This document shows positions 1-8,473 of a DNA stretch of 64,000 bases, one piece after another. The stretch is from Candidatus Handelsmanbacteria bacterium (lineage in GTDB: Bacteria > Latescibacterota > UBA2968 > UBA8231), in NCBI GenBank assembly GCA_016867395.1, contig VGJS01000014.1:1-64000 (forward strand), given 5' to 3'. A model generated the notes under the pieces. The model was given only the letters and a program-made list of their open reading frames with translations, made no database searches and was not told where the DNA came from. A program made the translations under genes and the position numbers. The first letter of the stretch is position 1; every line of letters starts with the position of its first letter.

Positions 1-225
1 GTGGGGAAGGCGCCGCGGCTTTTGAGGATCTTCCGTAGCGAATGGTTGAGGGATTCAATGGCGTTGGTAGTGGAGATCACCTTGCGGATTTCGGGTGGGT
101 AGGCAACGAAGGTGGTCCACTGGTCCCACTGTCCCCGCCACAGCCGGCTGATCGAGGCGTACTTGGCATCCCAGGTGCTGGCAAAGGCGTCGAGAGGCAC
201 CTGGGCCTCCGCGGTGGTGGCCGCC
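1..225 (-). mobile_element. Older IS256-family copy B, 3' part of its transposase (interrupted)
   Basis: These 225 bp repeat 395-619 of copy A at a constant offset of 394 and encode the C-terminal region of the same transposase, around the catalytic Glu motif. The match stops exactly at 225, where copy A is inserted. The far end of copy B lies before the window. Confidence 0.85.
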
Positions 226-1469
226 GAGTCAATGAAGCTTTTTGTGTAAATGGCAGTGTCAGTTTTCAGCGGCGATCTCAGGAAACATCAGGGCAAATTG
301 GTTGAGTGCCGCTTTCCAGTCCCGGATGGGTCGGGTCCATTTCTTGGCAATATTCCTCATGGCCAGGAAGAGCAGCTTGGTGACGGCGTCATCGGTGGGG
401 AAGGCGCCGCGGCTTTTGAGGATCTTCCGTAGCGAATGGTTGAGGGATTCAATGGCGTTGGTAGTGGAGATCACCTTGCGGATTTCGGGTGGGTAGGCAA
501 CGAAGGTGGTCCACTGGTCCCACTGTCCCCGCCACAGCCGGCTGATCGAGGCGTACTTGGCATCCCAGGTGCTGGCAAAGGCGTCGAGAGGCACCTGGGC
601 CTCCGCGGTGGTGGCCGCCTGGTAGATCTTCTTCAGGTCGCCGGCCACCTGCTTGCGGTCCTTGTAGGTGACAAAGCGCAACGACTGGCGGACCAGATGG
701 ACGATGCACAGTTGGACCTGGGCCAGGGGAAATACCGCTTCCAGGGCTTCGGGGAAACCGCTGCGGCCATCGACGCAGGCGATGAGCACTTGGCGCAAGC
801 CTCGGCTCTTCAACTCGGTGAGCACCTGCAACCAGAACTTGGCCCCCTCGTTGGGCGACAGCCACAGACCCAGCAGTTCCTTGTCGCCCTCCAGGGTGAC
901 CCCCAGGGCCAGGTAGACCGCCGACACCGGCCGGCACTGCCAGGCTTTGACCTCGGCCAACACCGAATCCGTGACATCCAAGATCAGGCCGGGAGAAACC
1001 TCGGCCCCAAACAACTCCTCCCGGTGGCCCTGGATCTCGGCCACCGTCATCCCGCGGGCATAGAGCGAAATGATCCTCTCGTCGAAGCCGGGTAAACGAC
1101 GCTCCCCCTTGGGCACGATCTGTGGGGTGAAACTGCCCTCCCGGTCTCGGGGCACCTCCAGGGCCAATTCCCCCTGCCCGGTCTGGACCCTCTTGGCGGT
1201 GCTGCCATTGCGGGAGTTGCCCCCGTTGCGCCCCTCCACCGCGTGTTTCTCATACCCCAGATGGTGGGTCAGCTCCCCTTGCAGCATCCGCTCCACCAGA
1301 CCCTTGCTCAGCTCCTTGAGCAGGCCGTGCTTCCCCAGAAGATCCTCGGGGCTCTTGCAGTCTTTGATCAGTTCGTCCAGCAACTCTTTCCGGATGGCCG
1401 TCAGTCTTCCTCCTTGTTATTCCAAGGGTCGTTAGCGATGGCCATTTACACAAAAGATCTCATGTACTC
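226..1469 (-). mobile_element. IS256-family insertion sequence, copy A, with both ends and target duplication
   Basis: The element is bounded by imperfect 29-bp terminal inverted repeats (226-254 and 1441-1469) that agree at 23 of 29 positions and share a perfect inner 15-bp block (240-254 versus 1441-1455). It is flanked by an 8-bp direct repeat, tggccgcc, at 218-225 and 1470-1477, the size expected for IS256-family insertion. The flanks join into one continuous copy of a related element, so copy A jumped into an older IS. Length is 1244 bp, slightly short for the family because the transposase has lost 72 bp. Both ends look competent, so it might be moved by a transposase supplied from another copy. 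Confidence 0.88.
259..1383 (-). CDS. IS256-family (mutator-type) transposase, probably inactive
   Basis: A 374-residue DDE transposase of the IS256/MULE type. The second catalytic Asp (in IACVDGRSGF) and the catalytic Glu (in TTNAIESLN) are present. The segment with the first Asp (LDA) is missing: compared with the older copy at 1761-1860, this gene lacks 72 bp (24 codons) just before VYLALGVTLEG, with a short accgc repeat at both deletion ends in the longer copy. The family normally reads MAIRKELLDELIKDC at the start; here that ATG is ACG near 1401, behind a good aaggagga ribosome site, so only a TTG at 1383 or the ACG itself can start translation. Loss of the first Asp and of the start codon makes activity unlikely. 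Confidence 0.85.
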   Translation of the reverse strand: MLDELIKDCKSPEDLLGKHGLLKELSKGLVERMLQGELTHHLGYEKHAVEGRNGGNSRNGSTAKRVQTGQGELALEVPRDREGSFTPQIVPKGERRLPGFDERIISLYARGMTVAEIQGHREELFGAEVSPGLILDVTDSVLAEVKAWQCRPVSAVYLALGVTLEGDKELLGLWLSPNEGAKFWLQVLTELKSRGLRQVLIACVDGRSGFPEALEAVFPLAQVQLCIVHLVRQSLRFVTYKDRKQVAGDLKKIYQAATTAEAQVPLDAFASTWDAKYASISRLWRGQWDQWTTFVAYPPEIRKVISTTNAIESLNHSLRKILKSRGAFPTDDAVTKLLFLAMRNIAKKWTRPIRDWKAALNQFALMFPEIAAEN

Positions 1470-2064
1470 TGGCCGCCTGGTAGATCTTCTTCAGGTCGCA
1501 GGCCACCTGCTTGCGGTCCTTGTAGGTGACAAAGCGCAACGACTGGCGGACCCGGTGGGACGATACACAACTGGACCTGGGCCTGGGGAAATACCGCTTC
1601 CAGGGCTTCGGGGAAACCGCTGAGGCCATCGACGCAGGCGATGAGCACTTCGCGTAGGCCTCGGCTCTTCAACGCGGTGAGCACCTACAACCAGAATTTG
1701 GCCCCCTCGTTGGGCGACAGCCACAGACCCAACAATTCCTTGTCGCCCGCCAGGGGGACCCCCAGGGCCAGGTAGACCGCCTTGTTGCGAATCACCCCAT
1801 TGTCGCGCACCTTGACCATCAGGGCATCCAACTACAGGATGGGGTAAACCGCTGACACCGGCCGGCACTGCTAGGCTTTGACCTGGTCCCGCACCGCATC
1901 GGTGACATCCGAAATCAGGCCGTGCTTCCCGAGAAGATCTTCGGGGCTCTTACAGTCTTTGATCAATTCGTCCAGCAGCTCTTTGCGGATGGCCATTAGT
2001 ATTCCTCCTTGTTATACCAAGGGTCCGTAGGTATGGCCAGTTACACAAACATTATCATAGACTC
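1470..2064 (-). mobile_element. Older IS256-family copy B, 5' part, decayed
   Basis: This continues the transposase sequence interrupted at 225 and ends at 2064 with a terminal repeat (2036-2064) related to those of copy A. It keeps the catalytic segment missing from copy A, but the codon before the first Asp is now TAG (around 1833). A block equivalent to copy A positions about 988-1322 is deleted, again between two short caggcc repeats, joining mid-gene to the N-terminal coding region at about 1920. The start region keeps ATG (1995-1993) with an aaggagga site. Frameshifts and stops make it a dead copy. Confidence 0.82.
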
Positions 2065-2218
2065 GGCATATGTGCTTTGCCGTTCGGACCAGGCAATCCG
2101 CCAGCTCTTTATCGAGGGCCTGCTCGTCCGGGTGCGGGGGATCGCGGAGATCGTCAACTTCCCCGGGCGGTTATTCCAGCACCGGCTAATGTTCCAGAAC
2201 AACGTGCCGCTGCGCTAA
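2065..2218 (+). pseudogene. 3' stump of an unidentified gene next to the IS
   Basis: Directly outside the terminal repeat of copy B there is an open frame of about 50 codons ending in TAA at 2216-2218, with coding-like composition (for example LFIEGLLVRVRGIAEIVNFP). No start or ribosome site lies between the IS end and the frame, so it looks like the end of a gene cut by the insertion. The parent family is not recognised. Confidence 0.4.
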
Positions 2219-2309
2219 CCTGATGACTCCTTCCAGCACATGATGTAGTTCAGCTAACAGCGTCTCTGCCACCCTTTGGCCCACCCAACATCAAATGACG
2301 AGGAACTGC

Positions 2310-3122
2310 ATGTATACCCTTGCCAATCAACAACTCACTGTCTCGGTCCTCGACCCCGTGGCTGATCAGGAGCGCATGGGCTCCCGATACTGCACCGGTG
2401 GGTACATCTTTCAGGTGACTGACCACAAGGTGGGCGACCTGCTCAGCGGCCCCACGTATCCAGACAGCTTCAACGTCTTCGATGGCCAGGGCATCCCCGA
2501 CGCCTTCAACCTCAGCCCCCTGCGCGACCCCTATTCGGCCGACCCCACCAGCCTGATCGTCGGTATCGGCCTCTGCGACATCAAGAATAGAAAGGTGCTG
2601 GAATTTTGCAAGTGGGATGTTAGCCACCAGCAGGACCAGGTGCGCATGGTCACCGAGCAGCACTTCCAGGATCATGCCCTGCGCCTGGAACGCATCGTCA
2701 CCCTCATTGAGCGCACCGTGCGCTCCCAGATCCGGGTGGAGAACCTCGGCCAGGGCTTTCTCAACCTGCGCTGGTTCCCCCATCCCTTTTACCCCCATCC
2801 CGAGACCGACGAACTCTTCCGGGTCAATTTCCCGGTCTCCTTTGCTGAAGACCCCGGTTTTGTCATGGGCGCCAACGGGTATATCCGCCGCAAAACCTCG
2901 CCCTGGAAGGGGGGCCAGACCAAGCTCGACCACGAGGGCAACACCAAGCTTGTGATCCAGCAGCGCCATCCCAAGCTGGGCTTGGTCAGCGCCACCTGCA
3001 GCTTTGCCCCGGACTTCTTCCTGATCTGGGGCAACCCCCGCACCTTCTCCTGGGAGCCCTACTTAGAGCGCACCCTCCTGGGCAGCCAGGAGTACGCCTG
3101 GTCCATCGACTACGACTTCTGA
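2310..3122 (+). CDS. Conserved hypothetical protein, possible galactose-mutarotase-like fold
   Basis: A 270-residue soluble protein with no signal peptide or membrane segment. The start at 2310 is chosen because gagga lies seven bases upstream; an in-frame ATG at 2295 has no such site. The alternating hydrophobic pattern and motifs such as NLRWFPHPFYPHP near the middle and SFAPDFFLIWGNPRTFSWEPY near the end recall the large beta-sandwich of aldose-1-epimerase-like proteins that act on or bind hexoses. That assignment is inference from pattern only; catalytic His/Glu positions could not be placed with certainty. It stands alone between the IS remnant and argS, 78 bp upstream of the latter. Confidence 0.55.
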   Translation: MYTLANQQLTVSVLDPVADQERMGSRYCTGGYIFQVTDHKVGDLLSGPTYPDSFNVFDGQGIPDAFNLSPLRDPYSADPTSLIVGIGLCDIKNRKVLEFCKWDVSHQQDQVRMVTEQHFQDHALRLERIVTLIERTVRSQIRVENLGQGFLNLRWFPHPFYPHPETDELFRVNFPVSFAEDPGFVMGANGYIRRKTSPWKGGQTKLDHEGNTKLVIQQRHPKLGLVSATCSFAPDFFLIWGNPRTFSWEPYLERTLLGSQEYAWSIDYDF

Positions 3123-3200
3123 ACTGTTTGCGTTTACAGGGTCTCCACGCTATTATCTATTGTTCCACTATCAAGTTACCTGATAAGGACCCCCGCATTC

Positions 3201-4934
3201 ATGACCCTCCGCCACCTGCTCGAATCCCGCCTGACCCAGGCCCTGCAAAAGGCCGGCGCCCCGTCCGAGGCTCCGCCCATGCTGGGTCCGGCCACCCGGC
3301 CCGAGTTCGGGGACTACCAGGGCAACGGGGTCATGGGGGCGGCCAAGAAGATGGGCCTCAAGCCCCGCGAACTGGCCGAAAAAGTGGTGGCCGCCCTCGA
3401 CCTGGAGGGCATCGCCGAGAAGGTAGAGATCGCCGGCCCCGGCTTCATCAACATCACCCTGAAAAGCGCCTGGCTGGCCGGCTATGTTAACGGGGTGCTG
3501 GCCGACGAGCGGTTGGGGGTGGCCACAACAGCCGCACCGCAGACCGTGGTGGTCGATTACTCCCACCCCAACCTGGCCAAGGAGATGCACGTCGGCCACC
3601 TGCGCAGCACCATCATCGGCGACGCGCTAGTCCGCATCCTCGAATTCCTCGGCCACCGGGTGATCCGCCACAACCACGTGGGGGACTGGGGCACCCAGTT
3701 CGGCATGCTCATCGCCCACCTCGACCACTTCGAAGGGCAGGGCCAGGACGTGTCGGGGGAGTTGGCCGACCTGGAGGAGTTCTACCGGGTGTCCAAGCAG
3801 CGCTTCGACGAGGACGCGGGCTTTGCCCGCATCGCCCGCGAGTACGTGGTGAGGTTACAAGGCGGCGACCCCAATTGCCTTGAGGTGTGGCAGCGCTTCG
3901 TCGGCGAGTCCCTGAGCCACTGCGAGCAGGTGTACGCGCGGCTGGGCGTCACTCTCAAACGCGAGGACGTGCGACCCGAAAGCGCGTACAACGACGACCT
4001 GCCCTGCGTCGTGGAGGACCTGCGCAAGGCCGGGCTCTTGCGCCAATCCCAGGGCGCCCTGTGCGTGTTTTTAGAGGAGTTCAAGGACAAGGAGGGGGAG
4101 ATCACCCCGGTGATCATCCAGAAGTCTGACGGCGCCTACCTCTACGCCACCACCGACCTGGCCGCGGTGCGCTACCGGGCCCGCCAACTCAAGGCCGACC
4201 GCGTCCTCTACGTGGTGGACGCCCGCCAGGACCTTCACCTGCGCCAGGTCTTTGCAGTGGCCCGGGCCGCTGATTTCGCCCCTGCCTCCTGCTCCCTGGA
4301 GCACCACGCCTTCGGCACCATGATGGGACGGGACGGCAAACCCTTCCGCACCCGGCAGGGCGGCACCGTGAAGTTGCTTGAATTACTCGACGAGGCCGAG
4401 GCACGGGCTTTTGCCCTGGTCTCGGAGAAGAACCCCGACCTCGCCGAGGAGGAACGCCGGCAGATCGCCCGGGTGGCGGGCATCGGCAGCGTCAAATACG
4501 CCGACCTCTCCCTTAACCGCACCACTGACTACCTCTTCGATTGGGACAAGATGCTGGCCCTCGACGGCAACACCGCGCCCTACCTTCAGTACTCCTATGC
4601 GCGGGTGCAGAGCATCTTTCGCCGGGGCGACCTGGAAGCCCCCGGCGCCCAGGCCCGGCTGCTCATCGCCGAACCTGCCGAAAAGACCCTGGCCCTCAAA
4701 CTGGCCCATTTCGCCGAGACCGTGGAGGGGGTGGCCAGCGAATGTTACCCCAACATGCTCTGCGCCTATCTCTACAGCCTGGCCGAAACCTTCATGCGCT
4801 TCTACGAGACCTGCCCGGTGCTCAAGGCCGAGGACCCCGTGCGCCAGAGCCGGCTCCTGCTCTGCCAGGGCACCGCCCGCACCATCCGGACCGGCCTGGG
4901 CCTTTTGGGCATCGAGACCGTGGAGCGGATGTAA
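3201..4934 (+). CDS. argS: Arginyl-tRNA synthetase
   Basis: Charges tRNA-Arg with arginine in the cytoplasm. The 577-residue length is normal. The N-terminal Arg-specific additional domain (about residues 1-105) precedes the Rossmann catalytic core with the class I HIGH-type motif HVGH at residues 130-133 in SHPNLAKEMHVGHLRSTIIG. A GRDGKPFRTRQGG segment occupies the usual KMSK-loop position, which is commonly divergent in ArgS. The C-terminal anticodon-binding helical domain (from about 460) ends in the family-typical RTIRTGLGLLGIETVERM. It is followed by repeat R1 and then by the zinc-ribbon/aro genes on the same strand. Confidence 0.97.
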   Translation: MTLRHLLESRLTQALQKAGAPSEAPPMLGPATRPEFGDYQGNGVMGAAKKMGLKPRELAEKVVAALDLEGIAEKVEIAGPGFINITLKSAWLAGYVNGVLADERLGVATTAAPQTVVVDYSHPNLAKEMHVGHLRSTIIGDALVRILEFLGHRVIRHNHVGDWGTQFGMLIAHLDHFEGQGQDVSGELADLEEFYRVSKQRFDEDAGFARIAREYVVRLQGGDPNCLEVWQRFVGESLSHCEQVYARLGVTLKREDVRPESAYNDDLPCVVEDLRKAGLLRQSQGALCVFLEEFKDKEGEITPVIIQKSDGAYLYATTDLAAVRYRARQLKADRVLYVVDARQDLHLRQVFAVARAADFAPASCSLEHHAFGTMMGRDGKPFRTRQGGTVKLLELLDEAEARAFALVSEKNPDLAEEERRQIARVAGIGSVKYADLSLNRTTDYLFDWDKMLALDGNTAPYLQYSYARVQSIFRRGDLEAPGAQARLLIAEPAEKTLALKLAHFAETVEGVASECYPNMLCAYLYSLAETFMRFYETCPVLKAEDPVRQSRLLLCQGTARTIRTGLGLLGIETVERM

Positions 4935-4957
4935 AAGAAAGGTAGATCGGGAGCGGG

Positions 4958-5143
4958 CCGGGTGTGCCCTGGAGGTGTCTCCCGGGGAGTGGCCAGGCAG
5001 GGCAGGACGCGGGAGGAGTGGGGTGGTGATCGGAGCCGCAACGCCCCGCGTTATAGGGCGTTGCGGGGGAAGGGTTGCGGGTGAGGGCTAGCGAGCGGGG
5101 CGGCGAGTCAGCGCCTTGGGAGACACCGGAAGGGCATTCCCGG
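4958..5143 (+). repeat. Dispersed structured repeat R1 (with hairpin module)
   Basis: A member of the eight-copy intergenic repeat family. Outer arms are 4958-4970 and 5131-5143 (11 of 13 positions pair). The inner arms ggtgtctccc (4974-4983) and gggagacacc (5118-5127) pair perfectly. An extra perfect 9-bp hairpin lies at 5038-5064 (gcaacgccc / gggcgttgc). The core shared with other copies includes gctagcgagc and gcgccttggga. It fills most of the gap between argS and the next gene; no gene is seen in it. Confidence 0.85.
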
Positions 5144-5208
5144 CACGATACCTTCCCACCCTGGAAACACTGAAGGGGCGACCCCGGAGCGCCCGCGAGG
5201 AAAAGCTG

Positions 5209-5373
5209 ATGACACCGAAAAAACTCCGGTGCGATACCTGCGGCAAGGAGACCGACCAGTTGCGCCGCGACGTGGTGGACCAGGGGTACAACGCCCTCAA
5301 CAAGACCCCGCTGTGGAATTGCGAGACGTGTTACGAGAAGAAACGCGCCCAGCGGCAGGAGCCGCCCCGGTGA
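5209..5373 (+). CDS. Small zinc-ribbon protein
   Basis: A 54-residue protein with two CxxC pairs, CDTCGKE near the N terminus and CETCYEKK near the C terminus, spaced as in a single zinc-binding ribbon. The ATG at 5209 follows gaggaaaagctg, a plausible ribosome site; longer upstream in-frame starts would run through repeat R1 and are rejected. Its TGA overlaps the GTG start of aroK, so the two are translationally coupled. The function is unknown; ribbons of this size usually bind nucleic acid or protein. Confidence 0.75.
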   Translation: MTPKKLRCDTCGKETDQLRRDVVDQGYNALNKTPLWNCETCYEKKRAQRQEPPR

Positions 5374-5918
5374 AAGGCCCCATCTTTCTCACCGGCTTCA
5401 TGGGCACCGGCAAGACCAAGATCGGCCGGCTCCTGGCCCAACGCCTGGGCCGGGTCTTTCTCGACACCGACCACCTCATCGAGGAACAGGCCGGCAAGAG
5501 GATCCCCCAGATCTTCGCCGCCCAGGGGGAGGCCGCCTTCCGCCAGTTGGAGCACCAGTGCCTGGCCGAGGCCGCGGCCCGCGCCAACGCGGTGGTCGCC
5601 CTGGGCGGGGGGGCCATTGCCCAGGAGCGCAACTGGGAATTGCTGGGCCGGGCCGGCGGGGTGGTGGTCTGCCTCCAGGCTTCGGTGGACACCATCCTCG
5701 ACCGGGTCAGCCGCAAGGAGGATCGGCCCCTGCTGGCCGGCCTCAACCCCCAGGAGAAACGCGCCAAAATCGAGCGCCTGCTGGCCGAGCGCGCCCCCTT
5801 CTACGCCCGGGCCGATGTCCAGTTCGACACCAGCGACCACCTGGACCCCGAAACCACCGCCCTTCGCCTAGCCCAGACCCTGGAACAATGGGATGCAGAC
5901 CATCGCCCTGGCCCTTGA
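5370..5918 (+). CDS. aroK: Shikimate kinase
   Basis: Phosphorylates shikimate to shikimate-3-phosphate in the aromatic amino acid (chorismate) pathway. The 182-residue length is normal. It has the P-loop GFMGTGKT (residues 9-16), the shikimate-binding FLDTDHLIE, the GGGAI strand-turn and the lid region RKEDRPLL. The start is the GTG at 5370 that overlaps the TGA of the preceding gene; it leaves no unneeded N-terminal extension. The 3' end overlaps aroB by 26 bases, so the three genes form one translational unit. Confidence 0.95.
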   Translation: MKGPIFLTGFMGTGKTKIGRLLAQRLGRVFLDTDHLIEEQAGKRIPQIFAAQGEAAFRQLEHQCLAEAAARANAVVALGGGAIAQERNWELLGRAGGVVVCLQASVDTILDRVSRKEDRPLLAGLNPQEKRAKIERLLAERAPFYARADVQFDTSDHLDPETTALRLAQTLEQWDADHRPGP

Positions 5919-6990
5919 GCCCCACCCCTACGCCATCCACGTGGGGCACGGGGTGCTCTCCCGCCTGGGAGCCTTGTGCCGGGAGGCGGGCCTGGGCCGG
6001 CAGGTGGCCCTGGTCACCGACCACACCGTGGCCGGCCTGCACCTGGCCCCCGCCGCCGCCAGCCTGCGGGAGGCCGGCTTCGCGGTGACCGAGGTGCGTA
6101 TCGCCGGCACCGACGCGGCCAAGCACCTGCGCACCGCCGAGGAGGTCTTTGGCCGGTTGATCGAGGCCGGCCTGGATCGCCGGGCCTGGGTCCTGGCCCT
6201 GGGCGGGGGGGTGGTGGGGGATCTGGCCGGCTTCGTGGCCGCCACCTTCCTGCGCGGCATCCCCTTTGTGCAGGTGCCCACCACCATCGTCTCCCAGGTG
6301 GACGCCAGCATCGGCGGCAAGACCGGGGTCAACCACCCCCTGGGCAAGAACATGATCGGCGCCTTCCACCAGCCCCGCCTGGTGTGCATCGACACCGCGC
6401 TCCTGCGCACCCTGCCCCGCCGCGAGCTGGTGGCCGGAATGGCCGAAGTGGTAAAACACGCCCTGATCCGCGACGCGGAGCTTTTCTCGCTGCTGGAGCG
6501 GGATATCGAGCGGATCGTCGGCCTGGAACTCAGCCCCGACGAACTGGATCAGCTCATCGCCGCCAACGCCCGCATCAAGGCCGAGGTGGTGGCCGCTGAC
6601 GAGAAGGAGAGCGAATTGCGGGCCCTCCTCAACTACGGCCACACCATCGGCCACGCCATCGAATCGGCCAGCCAGTACGGGTACCTGCACGGGGAGGCCG
6701 TGATCCTGGGCATGATCGGAGCCGGGGAACTGGCGGTGCAGCGGGGGATGTGGCCGGCCCCTGAGCGCCAGCGCCAGGACGCGCTGCTGGCGCGGCTGGG
6801 CATCCCCGCGGGCCTGTCGCGCCTCTCCGCCGACCTCATCGTCGAACGCACCCGCGCCGACAAGAAACGCCTGGAGGGCCGGCACCGCTTTGTCCTGCCC
6901 CGCCGCATCGGCCAGGTGGAGATCATCGACGGCATCAGCGACGGGGAGGTACAAGCCGCCGTCGCCTACATCCAACACCAACACCCGTGA
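5893..6990 (+). CDS. aroB: 3-dehydroquinate synthase
   Basis: Converts DAHP to 3-dehydroquinate, the second step of the shikimate pathway, using NAD and a divalent metal. The 365-residue protein has the glycine-rich ALGGGVVGDLAGFVAATFLRG-type segment, the KTGVNHP loop, and metal-ligand regions in MAEVVKHALI, NYGHTIGHAIE and LHGEAV. It overlaps aroK and is followed five bases later by rimO, so aroK, aroB and rimO are likely co-transcribed. Confidence 0.96.
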   Translation: MQTIALALEPHPYAIHVGHGVLSRLGALCREAGLGRQVALVTDHTVAGLHLAPAAASLREAGFAVTEVRIAGTDAAKHLRTAEEVFGRLIEAGLDRRAWVLALGGGVVGDLAGFVAATFLRGIPFVQVPTTIVSQVDASIGGKTGVNHPLGKNMIGAFHQPRLVCIDTALLRTLPRRELVAGMAEVVKHALIRDAELFSLLERDIERIVGLELSPDELDQLIAANARIKAEVVAADEKESELRALLNYGHTIGHAIESASQYGYLHGEAVILGMIGAGELAVQRGMWPAPERQRQDALLARLGIPAGLSRLSADLIVERTRADKKRLEGRHRFVLPRRIGQVEIIDGISDGEVQAAVAYIQHQHP

Positions 6991-6994
6991 AGCC

Positions 6995-8473
6995 ATGAGC
7001 CAGTCCAACCCCCCCAAGGTCCACCTGGTCAACCTCGGCTGCCCCAAGAACCTGGTGGACTCGGAGAAGATGAGCGGCCTGCTCCAGGGCAATGGCTACG
7101 TGCTGACCGCCGACCCGGAACAGGCCGACGTGGTGGTGGTCAATACCTGCGGTTTCATCGGGCCGGCCAAGGAGGAATCCATCCAGGCCATCCTCGAAGC
7201 CAACCGCCTTAAGGAGGAGGGCCGGGTCCGGGCGGTGATCGCCACCGGCTGCCTGGCCCAGCGCTACCAGGAGGAATTGCAGATCGAGCTGCCCGAGGCC
7301 GACCAGATCCTGCCCCTGGCCGAGGAGGCCCACATCGCCGCGCATGTGGACCGCGCCCTGGGCCGGACCCGCGACCATTACCTCGACAGCGCCCCCAGAG
7401 CACAGCTGACCCCGCGCCACTGGGCCTACCTGCGCATCTCCGACGGCTGCGACCACCAGTGCGCCTTCTGCGCCATCCCCGGCATCCGCGGCAAACACCA
7501 CAGCGAGCCCATCGACAAACTGGTGGAGGAGGCCCGCCGCCTGGCCGATGGCGGGGTACGCGAGCTGGTGCTGGTCTCCCAGGACTCGGTGCGCTATGGG
7601 GCCGACCTGTACGGCCGGGCCCAACTGGTGCCACTCATGGAGCAGTTGGCGGATATCCCGGACATCGCGTGGCTGCGGCTCATGTACACCTATCCGGCCT
7701 TCTGGACCGGGGAAATGATCGCCCTCTTCGCCAATCACCCCAAGGTCTGCAAGTACATCGACATGCCCCTGCAGCACATCGCCGACCCGGTGCTGCGGCG
7801 CATGAAGCGGGCCACCACCCGGCAAAAGACCCTGGACCTCCTGGCCGATTTGCGCGAACGCATCCCCGGGGTGGGACTGCGTTCTTCTTTCATCGTGGGG
7901 TTTCCGGGGGAAACAGAGGCGCAGTTCGAAGAATTGCTGGAATTCGTCGCACAGACCCGCTTTGACTACGCCACGGCCTTCATCTACTCGCCCGAGGAGG
8001 GCACCTCCGCCTACAAACTAGACGGGGAGATGGATGAAGAGACCAAGGCCGAACGCTACCGCCTCCTCACCGAGTTGCAGGAGCGCATCTCCGGCGAACG
8101 CAACCACGCTCTGGTGGGCACATCCCAGATCGTACTGGTGGATGAGCGCACCCCCGAGGGCCAGCACCTGGGCCGCATGGAGCGCGACGCCCCCGAGATC
8201 GACGGCCAGGTGCTGATCGAGGGTCCGGCCGAGCCAGGGCAGTTCATCGAGGTGGAGATCACCGGCGCCGCCCCCTACGAACTGAATGGCCGAGTATTGG
8301 CCCCACAGCGGCGGGGAGATGACCCCATAGGGCTTTCCCGGGGAGTGGCTGGGAAGGGAAGTTCGCGGGATGGGTTGCGGGGAGAGCGGAGCCAGAGCGA
8401 GCAGGGCGGGAAGGACGCGCCTTGGGAAAGCCCGGAGCGGGTCGCTCCCCGACGCGACGGAGTGCAACCATGA
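6995..8473 (+). CDS. rimO: Ribosomal protein uS12 methylthiotransferase RimO, with repeat-derived tail
   Basis: A radical-SAM enzyme that methylthiolates an Asp of ribosomal protein S12. It has an N-terminal UPF0004 domain with three cluster Cys (NLGCPKNLVDSEK, NTCGF, TGCLAQRY), a radical-SAM core with CDHQCAFC (Cys152, 156, 159), and a TRAM domain ending at about residue 433. The start at 6995 matches the family start, five bases after aroB. The family should stop near residue 435, but the frame continues about 55 codons through repeat R2 to a TGA that overlaps the next ATG. The tail is Arg/Gly/Ser-rich and unlike any RimO domain. It may be harmless or may be removed. Confidence 0.95.
   Translation: MSQSNPPKVHLVNLGCPKNLVDSEKMSGLLQGNGYVLTADPEQADVVVVNTCGFIGPAKEESIQAILEANRLKEEGRVRAVIATGCLAQRYQEELQIELPEADQILPLAEEAHIAAHVDRALGRTRDHYLDSAPRAQLTPRHWAYLRISDGCDHQCAFCAIPGIRGKHHSEPIDKLVEEARRLADGGVRELVLVSQDSVRYGADLYGRAQLVPLMEQLADIPDIAWLRLMYTYPAFWTGEMIALFANHPKVCKYIDMPLQHIADPVLRRMKRATTRQKTLDLLADLRERIPGVGLRSSFIVGFPGETEAQFEELLEFVAQTRFDYATAFIYSPEEGTSAYKLDGEMDEETKAERYRLLTELQERISGERNHALVGTSQIVLVDERTPEGQHLGRMERDAPEIDGQVLIEGPAEPGQFIEVEITGAAPYELNGRVLAPQRRGDDPIGLSRGVAGKGSSRDGLRGERSQSEQGGKDAPWESPERVAPRRDGVQP
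8308..8456 (+). repeat. Dispersed structured repeat R2 (inside rimO 3' end)
   Basis: Outer arms gcggggagatgacccc (from 8311) and gggtcgctccccgacgc (to 8455) pair imperfectly. Inner arms gggctttccc (8330-8339) and gggaaagccc (8424-8433) pair perfectly. The copy lies wholly inside the open frame of rimO and ends just before the downstream DUF971 start. Confidence 0.85.

Noticed and set aside
436-1095. Plus-strand frame opposite the IS transposase
   Set aside because: Antisense of the transposase; similar frame at 42-305 is the same sequence in the duplicated segment.
5743-7092. Long minus-strand frame opposite aroB
   Set aside because: Antisense of a conserved gene with no domain signal or ribosome site.
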